64,000 nt of DNA from Phyto melanocephala (lineage: Eukaryota > Arthropoda > Insecta > Diptera > Rhinophoridae): contig OW799235.1 in NCBI GenBank assembly GCA_941918925.1, positions 109,805,076 through 109,869,075 on the forward strand, given 5' to 3'. Below the pieces are notes generated by a model. The model worked only from the letters and a program-made list of their open reading frames with translations, was not told the DNA's origin and did no database searches. Position numbers and translations under genes: made by a program. Below are positions 22,437 to 35,892 of this stretch, one piece after another (the stretch's first letter is position 1; every line of letters starts with the position of its first letter).

Positions 22437-22745
22437 TAACCACAAAAAAAGTTTAATGGCAAGAAGTCAATTGGCAGTGAGTTTGATTGTCTTTTTTCTA
22501 CACCAAGAAATTATTTTAAATTTTTCTTTTGAGTTTTATTGTAATCAAAATTTTGCGATAAGTCTAGCTGCGTCGGCCTAATGATCAAAATAAAACGAAT
22601 TTGAATGTCATGTAGTAATATTTCGAATAACATTTTTTTTATTCCCCTTCGCACGTACGAAATCCACCCGTGTGAAGTTTCCGATTTTCAATAACTAAAA
22701 AGTGGTAAAACCTGAAAATTCTTTTGGTTAAGTGTTGGCCCGAAA

Positions 22746-23855
22746 CCCACCCAGGTGGGTTCTATCAGAATTTACCATTATCGTTATATTACCAAAAATA
22801 AATTTATTTGAAATTTACAGAAAATTTTATTATATATTGGCAAACTAGCTGTTACATATTTAATTTATAAAATTATATAAAATTTGTTAAGAAATTATCT
22901 CAAAATGTAGTATAAAAAAATTTCACACTTTATTTGGGTACATGCATGTACGGCATGTGTAATAAATATATATATTTTTTTATTTCGAAGATTCTTGTCA
23001 ATGTTATCAAAATTTTCGCAGTAATACAAGCTATGATTTTTTTAACCAAAAACTAAACTCTTCCGTGTAACAGTAGCAGTAGAGAAAAAAGAACATTTTA
23101 GTAACTCATTCCATTTTTTTAAATATTTTTTAATGAGCCTTGCAAGATGTTTAAACAATAAATTATCAAATTTTCTAAAATCACCTAAAAATGTTTTAAA
23201 TATCCTGAGTAGAGATATAAATATATATTTTGAAACGTTCAAAGCCAATCAAGTTATAAAATATAATAGTGTATTACCACTTAAAGTTAAAACCACTAAC
23301 AGCTCATTATGCGTTCACACTACATGATTAGTCAAGTCCGTGTCTACCTTACAGTATGTTCAATAAATTTTTTGAAAATAAAATTAATTTCTCGTAAAAA
23401 TAATTTCTGGCAGTATTTCTTACTACTTTTTTAAAATAAGCTGTTTTTGTTTGTATGAAAAACTAAGATATTTTTCAATGTTGTTGTTGCGGCATCCATT
23501 GCTTTTGTTTTGTTTTGTTTTTAGTACACTGAAAACAAGGTTGTATTTTATAAAATCTACTTAAAACCCAAAAAACGGTTTCAAGTGATTTGAACGAAAT
23601 TATTTTGTATGGTTAAACCAAGTTTTTATGAGTGGCTTTAACGGTTAAACCGAATTTAGTATTAGAACTTTGAAAACACTTTCAAAAACACTCTAACATA
23701 GAGAGGTATTTTGTTGGTATTTGTTGGCAGCAGGAAGGTTAAAGTTGTTTCTAATTTTGAAACACTTTTTAATTAAACAATTAAAAAATATTAATTTTAA
23801 TGAAATTTTTTTGCCTAAAATTATGAGCAAAATACAAAGAACCCACCTGGGTGGG
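22746..23855. mobile_element. TIR element with palindromic CCCACCCAGGTGGG ends
   Basis: CCCACCCAGGTGGGTTCT at 22746-22763 is matched by the same 18 bases, reverse complemented, ending at 23855. Each terminus is itself nearly palindromic. The CCC start suits piggyBac-like TIRs, but I do not see a TTAA duplication at the flanks. The 1.1-kb interior is AT-rich and carries no recognisable transposase. A frame at 23133-23327 is not assignable. Confidence 0.6.
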
Positions 23856-26016
23856 CTATAGGCACTCACATAACCACATAAAGTGAATTGGAGGTGCAAA
23901 AGTTAAAATTTACTGTTTGTGTAATTTTTTTAATTTCTAGTAATTAGTACCTATAAATTGATTTATGAAATTAAATTCTCAGAATTAAATTAAAATTTCA
24001 TTATTTATCCTTTTATATGCTTATGTTCTAATCACTTTTTTTTAAACTTTCAGTAAATCCTGAATTATAATAAAAAAAAAACCTTTTTATTTTTTTTATT
24101 ACGTACACAAGTACTTACATATGTATGTATGTCCAAAAAAAAAAAAAAACATATTTTTTAAAACCTGTATTCAGCTGCTGTCAAACATTAAACAAAAAAA
24201 TCTGCAATATTTTCAATTTCCTATATTTTCAGTTTAAATAGTTGTTTATTTCTATTATCTCTAACAAAATCTCTAGCTGATTTCATATATTCTTTTAGTA
24301 TCAGTTTTTTTTTTTTAAATTTTATTTAACTAAATATTTATAGTATATTTTGTTATAAACTGCAAAAAAAATAGTTTATATTTATCTCAATTTATTTAAT
24401 AAAAAGCAGCTGTCTTCATTAATTTAAAATACATATTATTTGTATAATAAAAACAAAGGTTGAAGCACAAAATAAAAAGTAAATAAAAAGTACAAAAAAA
24501 ATAAATAAAAAAATGTTGTAGTCGATAGTAATTGATAACTGAAAACACAATATTTTTTGACACATAAATAAACCATTGTTAACAAAGGATAAATGACCAG
24601 CGGTAAAACATAGGGGTAAATAGGCCTTATAAAAGGCCTTATTTAGCAGACACGACAACACCGATACCCATTTCATACTTATTTAGTTTTTACAAACGTT
24701 AGGATATAGAGCAAGGGCTACCACAACGGAGCTTTTAGAAGACCTTCTGATTAAGGCCTCTTTTGTATAATTTGTCTGAAGGCCTAAGCCAAATAGCTGA
24801 TAATTTTTATCTCTCTCATATTCCAACAATGTAGGTATCGAATTATTAAACTTCTTCACTTTGTGTGTCGAAAAACGGGTTTAGGCTTAAGAGTCTGGAT
24901 TCTGGTACCTACCTAAAATGATGTAGAATAAGATAAAATGAGTTAGATTTCTGAATTGTCACACTAAAAGCGAAAAAAAAACGTCACCACATAGGCATGA
25001 CGTCACCAAAGTCGGCACCCAATCATAACTAAACATACCTAATCGCATCTTCCAACTGAAGGTGGTTCACAGTGATAATTCGTTACACTAGGTCCCTTTT
25101 CTCAGCGCAGAAAAAAATTTTTTTGTTTTCAATATTTTTTCTTAATTTTTGTTATTATTTTCTTTAATTTGAAATTTATCTGCCTTAAGTAATGGTTTTA
25201 CCTTTTTTAGTAGTTGCTATCAATACAAAAATGTTATAAATATACATACAAAAAATGTATTTGTTTTTTACCTTCTTTACAGAAGGACTTTTTTGGAAGA
25301 GTTTTAAAGAAAACCAGGGTACAATCTTATTTTATATCAGAGGGCTTAAATTATAAAGCCTTAATGAATTTCACCGCTGGGTACATTTTGTGTGTATTTG
25401 TTTATGATTGGTTTTGTACATGAGTATACAGGCGTTATTTTTTTTTTCACCATTTTGTCAATGATATTATTTATTCCGGTTAAAATGCAGCGTTTTTTTT
25501 ATAAAATTTTTATAAAATTTTTAGCTAAAATAAAAGTAGTTAAGTAAACACAGTTACAGCTAAAAGCGGAAGATAATGTTAAAGAATACATAAATATTTT
25601 TGTCAAATCATCTTCTTTTAATACTAAAACTATTCAGCAAACCATTTTAGAGATTTCCGTTATTTTCCTTAAGAAAAGTGTTGTTAAAAAATTTTTGGCA
25701 TAATTTTTTTCAAACAAATTAATTAATATTTTTTTAAAGATTTTTTTAACAAATCCTGTTTCTATTATAAACTAATCTAATTGGTTTATATAGGAAAGTA
25801 AAAATCGATTTCTGGTTATTTAATGCAGTGTAAAATGAAAAAAACTCGAATAAAAATGTTCTTGAAAGATACACACATACATATCTTATATATTAATGGT
25901 CAAGTATATCGTTGGTCACAGGTAGAAAGGCCCTAACTCAAAAAATCGTAACTTTACAGGAGAAGGCAAAAACGTAATAATATTATCATACTATAATTTT
26001 CTTTGTAAAATTGCTT
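23856..26016. other. Gene-free stretch with one CRE palindrome
   Basis: TGACGTCA lies at 24998-25005 with GACGTCACC-like neighbours (ACGTCACC at about 24981) in a less AT-rich patch (about 24880-25120). That patch has no recognised exon. The remaining sequence is low-complexity, and frames at 24419 and 25214 have no recognised domain. Confidence 0.45.
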
Positions 26017-27250
26017 TTAACCCTTTGAGTCGGCGTGTAAATAAATGCGTACATTACTTTGTATCATGAGTGGAATTGAACGTTTAAGATAATGAAGAGT
26101 TTTTGATTTGTGAACATATTCTCTGAAGTGTTTTTACCAAGTTTCTCTCACGTTCCATAGAAACATAAATGTTTTAAATGAATTTTTATATAAATTTCTG
26201 ATACAGCTTACGTCATATAGAAAACTGTTGTCATAAATGCATTTTAAAATCCTTTTAAATTGGTCTAGACATATCCGTATGCTATTGGAAATATAGTTTT
26301 TCGGATGAGTATGTACGCAATTTTGTACGCACGTACTGTGTTATTGTGTACGCAAATGTGTACATGGACTCATTTGTGTACAAACAGAAGAGCGTGTTGT
26401 ATCATAATAACATCAAATTGCATTGCTGTCGCGTTTTAATTATGTGTTGTGTTTTATTTTAACCGTTAAGAAAGAATGGCAACTTACACTAATATCTAGA
26501 AGGGCACAAGTTATCGGACACTTAAACATTCGACTTCCGAGGAAATGAAGCACTTTATTGGAATTCATATGATTATTAGAACAATGAAACTTCCCCAAAA
26601 CAAAATGTATTGGAGCAAATATCTGCAAGTAAAATCCGCGGCCTCTGTTATGTCCTGCAAACGCTTCTTTCAATTAAGATCAAACCTGAACTTCATCAAC
26701 AACCGAATGTAACGATAAGTTTGTTAAAACCCGGCCTGGGTTTCCCTTCCCCTGGATTCCCTTATGACTTCTTCCTGTATCAAGGATCTGCCACGGTGCA
26801 GCAACAGTACTTCATCTTATCAAAAGATTATCTTGCACAGGTCATAAGTTATATTTTGAACATTTTTTTTGCACCTATCAGTTATTAGTAAGTCGTGATT
26901 GAAAAATTGTACTTATAAAATGGCAGGACAATAAGGCTGTTCATATGGTGAGCAACTTTATTGGAGTAAATGAAGAACAATCTGTCCGACGATTTGAAAA
27001 GAAATCAAGATAATATGTCGATATAAAACAACCCAACATTGTCTCTGCCTATAATAGTGGAATGGGAGGAGTCGACCTCTTGGATTATCTAATGTCTTAT
27101 TATAGAATATTTATAAAGTCGTAAAAGTGGACATTGCGTGCTATCTTTCATTTTATTGTTCGGATATGGTACTGCCGAGCCAGTCGTAATATTCATTTAA
27201 ATAATATTGTGTTCATTCTTAAATAACAAAACTCTGTAAAGGCTGAAATT
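26017..27250 (+). mobile_element. Decayed piggyBac element, 5' end defined
   Basis: TTAA (26017-26020) is followed at once by CCCTTTGAGTCGGCG, which matches the TTAA target and CCC start of piggyBac elements. A subterminal cluster of TGTACGCA/TGCGTAC motifs lies at 26045-26390, as expected of transposase-binding sites. The transposase relic spans 26430-27240. I could not find the matching 3' TIR, so the right limit is approximate. Confidence 0.75.
26430..27240 (+). pseudogene. piggyBac (PGBD-type) transposase relic
   Basis: Cut-and-paste transposase remains on the plus strand, in several frames. In order: EMKHFIGIHMIIRTMKLPQ and MYWSKYL (26540-26630), VMSCKRFFQLRSNLNFI (26650-26700), KPGLGF and YDFFLYQG (26730-26790), then WQDNKAVHMVSNF (26920), VDIKQPNIVSAYNSGMGGVD with LLDYLMSYYR (27018-27110), and KWTLRAIFHF. 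Asp residues in WQDNK and GGVDLLD lie where the second half of the piggyBac DDD core is expected. The first catalytic Asp region is missing between about 26710 and 26730. Stops after 27010 and 27121 and frame changes make it inactive. Confidence 0.82.
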
Positions 27251-30200
27251 TAAAACAAGAATTTTAAAAAAATAATCAGTCCTTTTTTTATAGCCGATTC
27301 AATATTAAATTTTAAATCGCCCATCCGATTTTGATTTTGTCCGTTTTTTTTCTGACGTACTAAATTTGACTTCGGAAATATACTGACAAGCATTTCACTA
27401 GTATCTCTGATATTACTCCTTCATGTTTGCACTATTCCGAAGATATAATTCAACACGTCCAAGTCTTAATGCGTAGCAGTTTTTTGGACGAAACAAATAG
27501 TAGATTTTAAAGCAGTAACGCATTTATAAAACCTGTTAAATTTAAATGAAAATGTGGTTAATTGTTACAGAGACATTGGGTGACTTTAAATGGTAATCTG
27601 AGTTGTTTAGAACGCTATAACAATGCTTGAAAATTGTACAAATTTATATGGATAATTATGACTGATTTCGAGATTGTTCTCGTGGTTAATATTGTTAATA
27701 ATATTTCATTTGGTGACAAGGTTCATCCTTTGCCCAATGAAAATGTCCGTCAACAAACAGAATTGTCTTAATTAAAAAAGTGAAACTTATCTTACAATAA
27801 ATTATGCAGTATTTACGGCTCAATTCTCTCTGGCAGTGTAAAACAAACAAATAAAAATATAAATTAGAGGGCCATATTTGGTCCTTCCAAAGATTATATT
27901 CCCTGCAGCATAAAGCATAAAAAAAATTCAGCTATATTTCAGATTTAATGTATTCAATGTTAAAACCCTAAGAAAAGCCATTTTGTTTCCAATTCTATCT
28001 CTGATCTGCAATTTCATAATGATGAATTTTATTATACTGGTAAAGCCTTTTCTTTTGAAACCAATATTGAATCTGTCGGTTGTCTTTCGGATTGTTTGCC
28101 ATTTTGCTTTTGATGCCATTTTGCATTTTGAATTTGTTCATGCCAAGTATTCAAGTCCGCCATTACTTTTAGCTCTAAAAAAAATACATTAAAAATAGTC
28201 AAAAGTAAGTTATAAAACTTTTTTTGTTTCTAGTTGTGGTCTAAGGGATACAATGTTGGGATGGAAAACCCTCGATATGTTTGTATGTATATAGGATAAT
28301 GCGTAAACATATCGCCATAAATAGGGCTCACTGGAAATTACACAAAAAGTTATCATTACATCATGAACATAATTTCAATAGATTCTTTAATTATTTATTT
28401 TTTTAATTACATTGAATTAAAATGATAACAAAAGATATTTGATTAAAAAAATAAATTAATTAAATTAAAACCAACTTCAAGATATATATGCTTTTATGTC
28501 CTATTTTCTATTTTGTAAATATTTTTGCTCCTCACTGTAGGTTTCAACTATAGATACATGTAAAACTTTTGTGTGTTAAAAAGTCAGAAATGTCCAACTT
28601 GTGTTAAAAAAGTTTTAAAGAAAGCCTTAAACAATACTGCCCGAAATTCAAATATATTTTTTAAATTTAAGAAACTTTAATTTATAAGTCGACGACAATA
28701 CTTTACTATAAAAAACCTTGTCATCTTTTAAGTATTTATGGTGTCCAGTTTGGCGCGTTCTGATTAATGCTTTTATTTTTTTTATTTCTTTCTTCTCAAC
28801 TTATAGGTAAATTTATGATAAAATTAGAAAGAGAAAGAAATTATTTAAATTTATCCCCGTTCAGTATGAGTTATGGATTTAGCTATCGAAATTACAATAT
28901 AGTTACCGTAAAATTTTTAATAGAAAAATCCCCAAAATAAATATAGTACGAGCAATAAGACTGCTAGTTTCAGGTTTTAAAAAGAAAAAATATAAATTAA
29001 GATGAATAATATTAAAAATTGTGTTTAGATTAGAATAGTTAAAAGAAATTGTAAGTTATTTAAGAAATTATGATATCTAGATTATTACTTGTAAATAGAT
29101 AAATAAATAATTGTAAATAGATAAATACTATTTAATATATAAATTTGGAAAAAAAGAAAATTATTCAAAATACTCGTTAAAAATTATGTAAATTTTTTAA
29201 AATTAAATTTATAAAAACCTAAAAAAATACAGTGAAAACTTTCTAAAGTGAGAAAACAATTTACTCCTTGCACCCTTAACTCCTCACCAAGGTGCCCGGG
29301 TACCTTGTGGTTACACTTAACGAAGTATTTTTTCTGCAACTCGATTATATATAATTAGTAACTGTTTGCGTTACGCCATGGCTAATTGTGTTATTGGTGG
29401 TTCGATTCTGAAGCCGTTTGCGTCTTGTGTGTCTGATAGTTCTTTTTTCAGTTTTAACAGGGTTTTGTTTGTGATCAGCTTGTAGTCATTGGTAGTGCTA
29501 ATGTTATTGTAATCGCTACTTATCTTTGGGTTGAAAATCCCCATGCGTATGATAACATATCCTCATCGAATGACGTATAGTATATATGTTACTTGTGTGT
29601 AGAATTCATCATTCTTAGTTTCTTCGGTATCCTTTCGCAGCAAGCCATTACCACATGGGTTGATATCGATTTCCATGTGTAAAGGGAAGCCAAAGAAAAT
29701 ATTTTTTTAGTAAAAATGTTTTTAATATTTATTTATTTATTTTAAATTTATTTTAAATTTTTTAAGGAAGAACTGAACAGGTAAGTTTTTCCTGACCCTA
29801 GGTGAATGGAATGCATTTTCGAAACTTGCTATTATTTCATCATCAGCAGTCATTGATAGGTATTTTTTTTTATAGATATAAATGTTATATGTTTTAGTCA
29901 CAAGTTTTTAGGAAATATTATTCTCTAATTATTTGATTATTTTTTTCATTTTTGCTACCACAAGTAAACGAATGTCGTTCTTTCTGTTTTTTTCTTTTTC
30001 ATTTTTTTCTTTTCAACCATCAACTTATATGCAATATAGTATTGCAACTAGTCTGGAGATTATAAGGAAATATTTTTTAAATTAGTAAAAATGTTTAGCA
30101 AATGAAACAAGAATTTAATATTTATCTTTAAAGTTAACGCTACGTATGTAATAAAGTTACCTTTATTTGGTAAAAAAAAAATCTTCCGAGTGTTCCAACA

Positions 30201-33200
30201 GAACAATCTATTGGTTGTTATCAGCACTAGTTGCTGTTTTCATTTTTGTTTACACGTTCTATATCTTTTCCTTCTATTTTTCTCTTACTGCTCATGTTGC
30301 TAGTGCTGGACATAATCTGTGTACATTTAAAATGCCGTAAAATCGTTTTTAATAGTAGATTTAATCGATTCAAAACAGATTGAAAAATCTTTTAGCCATT
30401 TTGGTTTATATTTAGTTCTACGCTTGATGTTGCCCTGGTTTTCCAAAAAAAAAAAAAAAAAATATTTAATCATTACAACAAATATTTTTGCATAATCTTT
30501 ACATTGGATGTTGGCAACATGTTAAATAAAATAATGGCAATAGAAGAAGGCATCGGGCAGCATCATGAACTTAGATACTGAGCCTTTGTTGGACTATAAA
30601 AACACACACACATATAGACAATCTCTATACAAATGGTTTAATAAAAGCATCGGAGTCAATGTGTAGACATTAGAGATTTGAGAGGAGAAGCAAAGAGAAA
30701 AAAACAACAGCAACACTTTGATAAGAAAACATTTGCTAATAGAAAAATGCTTGTATGCAGCTAAAACTCGTACTCGTTACTCGTACAACAACATATTTAG
30801 ATATTTAAACAAATTAACAAATTTTTGTTATCGTTATTTCTTTTTTTTTAATTTTCCTTTGAACATACTGTGGACTTGTATGTTAATGGTCTTATTGAAG
30901 AGCAATGTACTTATGTATGTTCGGTTGAGTGTACTGCCATTTTGTTGGGGATATAAAATAAAGATTATCTTAACTTGGCTAAATTTGGTAAAAACAAAAT
31001 TAAGCAAAATGTTTTACATTTTGTTTCTAAATAGTTTAACTATTTAATGGAGGTAGAGTGAACTTTTTAAATAATGTTGTTACACTGAAAGGAAAAGGTG
31101 CATCATGCAAGAGTATTTAAGAGAAATATTTTTCACCAATTATTAAGCAATTTTTTTATTAGTCTTTCAAGCGAAGAAGTTAAACATAACAATTATCTCA
31201 TACGAAGCTTCGACTCAATAAAGATTCGAGTTGTATAATAAGGTGTGTGATGGAAAAAGCCTTTTCTTAATTCCCTATCGCAGAATCATTAATTTTAAAA
31301 AAGGTGTTTTTCTTTTTCTTTTTTTTTTTTTTAATATTTGTTAGGTTATGTTAGGGATATTTGAGGATCTCTAAATTTGTTCCAAGGATTATGTTTAGTT
31401 GATATTTATCTATCTACTAAATGCTACTTTTGGCTTGTTCAAATAAGCTGCTCCTAGCGCAAAAAGCGCTAAATATGCTTTGTAATGATGTATGAAATTA
31501 AATTTTCAACTTTTTGAAAATAGCAATGCAAAAAGGATTAATTTGTAAAATGATTGCACAATCCTCTTACTGTAGAGCGAAATGAAAAGCGCTACTATAC
31601 GACACTGAGTAAAAATGTTTTAAGTTTGCGAACATTGACGAAGACATATTCATTACATTTTAACACATATTCGGTTCGGAAAATAAGCGCTTAAAACGAG
31701 GTTGTACTACCTAAGTACAACATTGTTAACAAATATTATGCCATATGTAAGCATGTTTATAAACCACAACACCATGACATTGACCATGGACATAGAAAAC
31801 CTTGTAAAATATGATCCAATTGAATAATATTGCTAGTTTTTATCAGTGTATTTACTTCTGTAATTTAGTTTTTTTTTTATTCTTTTATTTTGTTTGTTAT
31901 GTTGGCCTCTTAACTTTTTTATTAACCATTTAAGTGTAATACAATCTAAAAATTGTTTGTCTGCAATTTGCTTCACTGATTTAAAAAATGCAAATTGAAT
32001 CACCTCTATTACACACACCAACAACTTCTTATCGTTTTGTTGCGAAAACTTTCCATAGAATCTATTACACACAATAACAATTATTGAGATTTTAAACTGT
32101 TTTTCCTTTTTATTATTTTCTAAAATAGAAATATACAGCACATTGGCAAAGAATTAAAAGTAAGTTGATCTGATAAAGACGTATAGAAAATGGTTACAGG
32201 TTAAAATTTTTCAAAAAGTTTTAAATGAGAAAAAAAAATATTTTTGCTTCCTTAAAAATTCTAGCCAGAGTATAAAAAAATAAACAAGTTTTACAGCCCC
32301 ATAGTGCTTCGTTTATTTGTAATTGAGATATTGCAATACAATTTTGTTCACTGATTACAGAAATGCAGTCATACGAATACACTGTGTATGGATAACTCCG
32401 TATGGAGTTGATTTTAATTTCTTGGCATGTGATCGCACAAGAGAAAATTAACATAAACAATTTATTAAAATTATAGAGTGTCACTAGTAGTTTTTAAATG
32501 ATTAAGAAGAAACCCATAAAAATAATTTTAAAACAAATATAGCTATAAAATTTTTAAAAAGAATCAATTACACGTACTTATGTACTTAAACGAGATATAT
32601 TTAATTTTCAAAAGACAAATAATTTGATAACGATAATTTCTTTATCGATTTTTAAAGCTATAAAATATGTAATCGAAAGCTTATACGTCAAACTACAATT
32701 AACTGATTTCAATCCCATGTCCAGTAAGTCTATGGATTTTTCGCTCTAATAGATAAGGGAATAAACGAAGAAAATATGTTTGTATCTTGCGATGTTTTTC
32801 TTTATATTAACGAAACTGAAGTTCATACATTAAATTTAATGACATGACAAATCAAATCAAATGAGCAACATTGAACACTTGTCAGACAATCAAATCTTTA
32901 TAAATGACAATTTAAAATTAGACTTTTCTCTTGCTACAAGAGAACACAAACTAACCGCAAAAAATAGAGCAACAACAACAAAATTAAAACATCTACTCAA
33001 GCAGACCAACCATAAGAAAAGTGTGTGTCTTTAACTATGATTAGACTTTTACTTTTTTTGTTTTTGTAGTTATTGGGGGTATTTTGATGATTGTTTTGAT
33101 TTCAACTGTCCTTTATTTGTATTTGTATTCTATATGTATGTCTTTCTTTAGTTTAATAAGGATGCACATCAGTTAAAAATATATCAAAGGAGTTCAAAAT

Positions 33201-35389
33201 TTATTTGATTTCATCTTAGCTACAGATTTTAAAAATATATAAACAAAAGTAAAATGTCAAAAAGGCTGCACCGACTTTGCTATTTTTTTGAAATGATGTT
33301 CATATCCCAGCTAACTTTTTTTTCCTTCCGTATAAATTAACCACTTCTAATATTATATCCAAATTCTTTAATTTACCTAAAATTTGAAAAATTCTTTACC
33401 GATTTGTATTGTAACCACCTCCACAACAGTTTTGGCTGCATATCCAGAGTATTGTAATACCTACAGTCTTGAGGAATTTTAATAATAACTTAAACAGTTC
33501 AGTTTATAAAAAGCAAGAAAAGAATTGTAGGCATGGCACCTGCAATATAAATAAAATACAATTAATTAGATATCCAAAAGACGATTACATATTATATGTA
33601 AAAACCTTATGTTCTTTATCTCTAACTTAGTATACCATAGGAAGAGAAAGTACTTAATACTTCTTATACAAAAAATTCATTGTATGATATATTTCAGGAA
33701 CCTCAAATGTGAGAGATTTCAAAACTATTATTATACATTTATGCAATTTATTTAAATAATTGGAGAGGCTTTAATGAATGGGTGTGGCTCCTTCAATACA
33801 GAAACAACATATTTAATGGAATCTATGCAGAACTATAACTTTTATAGGCTTTAAATTATATGTAATTGACTGCGATATTATTTTAGTTTTTTATCTCAGA
33901 ATCGAATGGACCATTCAGGGAACGTGGTACTCCTCATACCAAAAACATTCATTTGATTTAGTTCATATCTCTGATAACAATTTCGTAATTAGAACCAATA
34001 ATTTTAAGGGTTGGGAAAGAAGAAGTGTTGCCCCGATACTAATGTTAGGTATGCAATAGCATACTTAAAAAATGATGGCAAATAATATTAAAATCCATCT
34101 TCCAATGAATAAAATGCCAAAAGTTTGTTGGGGCCATCAAAGTGGTCCGGGCTCTTCTCGTATTTTAAAAAAATTAATCAAAATAACACTTCATCAGCAA
34201 CAATACTAATAAATTCCTTTACCACTTGGAATCATACCAGTCCTTATATAATTTTAATTTAAAAAATATATACTTAACTTTGTACCAAATCCAAATGATG
34301 TTATTTATTAACTACTGGCAAAAATGATGTTTGAGATGTGGGTGACGTATTGGAACAGCTGGCTGGTTAGTTGATAAAAACGAAAAAAAGCTTGTTTCAT
34401 AAGGACAACCCTGGCGAAGATAATGATGATGCTGACAAAGTTCTTTTTCGACTATAATAATGAATTTGTTTTACTGGAGGAAAACATAGCATTTTGTAGC
34501 TAATTTTTTCTATTTTTCTTCCTAAGATGTACTAGGATTTGTTTTTTGGAATTAGATTTTTCCGCTTGTTTGATTTAATGTTGTTTATGAGCATTTGGTT
34601 TTCTACTTTCTCTCGTTCATTTTTATCATTTTGTTATTTCCAATGTTTGTTGCTGTTGTTTTTGTTTTTTAAGAAAAACTAACATGTTCTTTTTTCAAAG
34701 TAATCTAGGTTAAACACAAACATAAAACATTAATGTATTCTATGAAAAGTTGTTCCAACTAAATCAACAAAAATCCTTAATAAGTTAAAGTATGTAATTT
34801 GGAAATTGAATTTTATGTTTTAGTTTTTTATAACAAAAGGTTTTAAAAGAAAAAGATTGCTAAAAAGAAAATGTAAAAAAACTGCAATATTGTTTACATC
34901 TCACAAGTAGAAACAATATTAATCTGGGTAGCGATATTATTAATAAGAACAGAAAAATTCTTGGGATCTTTAAATGATTTTACTTTAGAAACAGATTCTT
35001 GCTTGTTGTGCTTGTTATTCCAGGTGATTAGTTCTTATTTAAAAGCCATGCTCCAAAGCTGCTGTAATATATTTTCTACTTGGGATATGATTTACCTGAT
35101 TTACCCATAATGCAGTTTATGAAGGACTTTAATTTTTTTACTCAAACCATATGTTTTTTAATTTGGATATATAATATTAATTGTTGTTATTTAATGTTTT
35201 ATAAAATAACCATTAAAAAAAATATTCCGTAAAAATTATATGTTTTCGTCAATATCCTTTAAATTTTGAAAAGTTGCAAAAATACATATCCATACATCAT
35301 AATATTTTCTGAAATTTATTTATTTTATAAAATTTCCTAAGAATATGAAAGGATATATTTTTCAAAGGAGATTTTTTTTCTGGCAGACA
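27251..35389. other. Long gene-free AT-rich stretch
   Basis: Over 8 kb have no recognisable exon, RNA gene or complete element. Low-complexity A/T blocks lie at 28800-29260 and 29700-29770, and a 20-bp GC-rich near-palindrome at 29288-29307. A segment at about 33630-34040 has phrases like GGGTGTGGCTCCTTC and suggests a very old repeat. The longer frames (30718-31047, 31833-32141, 32221-32484) contain low-complexity residues and no domain I recognise. Confidence 0.45.
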
Positions 35390-35770
35390 AAAAAATATAT
35401 ATATTAACTCATTTCATAATATTATTTGGTTCCAACAAGACGGGGCTACGTGCCACACAGCAAATTCAACAATTAAATTATTGTAGATTCGATTATTTCA
35501 AGAAATTGTGATATTGAATGGCCTCCTAGAAGTTGTGATTTAAAACCATTAGACTATGTATTTCTTGTGGGGTTATTTAAAGTCATTGTCATTGGTTTTT
35601 CGAAACAAACCACACTCTCTTCAAGCTTTACAAGTCAATATTGAACGTGCCTTTCATGACATACGACATGATTAAGTGGAAAAAGTGCTCGAAAATTGTT
35701 TTCATCTAGCTCGTCCCCGCAGAAGAATTCGTGGAAGCTATTTGAATGACGTTTTTTTTAAAACTTGATT
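35390..35770 (+). pseudogene. DD41D (rosa-like) mariner transposase relic, C-terminal half
   Basis: Plus-strand remains of the catalytic domain: WFQQDGATCHTA at about 35430 (second catalytic Asp), an IEWPPRSCDLKPLD-like block near 35515-35555 (third Asp), FLWGYLKSL, then the C-terminal NKPHSLQALQVNIERAF and LARPRRRIRGSYLNDVFF near 35600-35755. Stops and at least two frameshifts are present. The N-terminal HTH half is not found upstream. It abuts a family B copy at 35893. Confidence 0.78.
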
Positions 35771-35892
35771 GTATCGATTGTACTTCACATTAAATAAAAA
35801 AACTTTTGAATTTCCTTAACAATAAGTGTTTCTTTTTAAAGACATCACATCACTCCTATTGGAAAACAAAGAATTTATATAAAAATAAAATA

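Noticed and set aside
24419..24676. Hydrophobic 85-residue minus-strand frame, possible membrane protein
   Set aside because: The Phe/Leu/Ile richness follows from A/T-only codons. There is no start context, conservation or domain.
30718..31047. 109-residue frame as a gene
   Set aside because: Low-complexity Phe/Asn/Lys/Leu composition typical of AT-rich random frames. No domain or splice context is seen.
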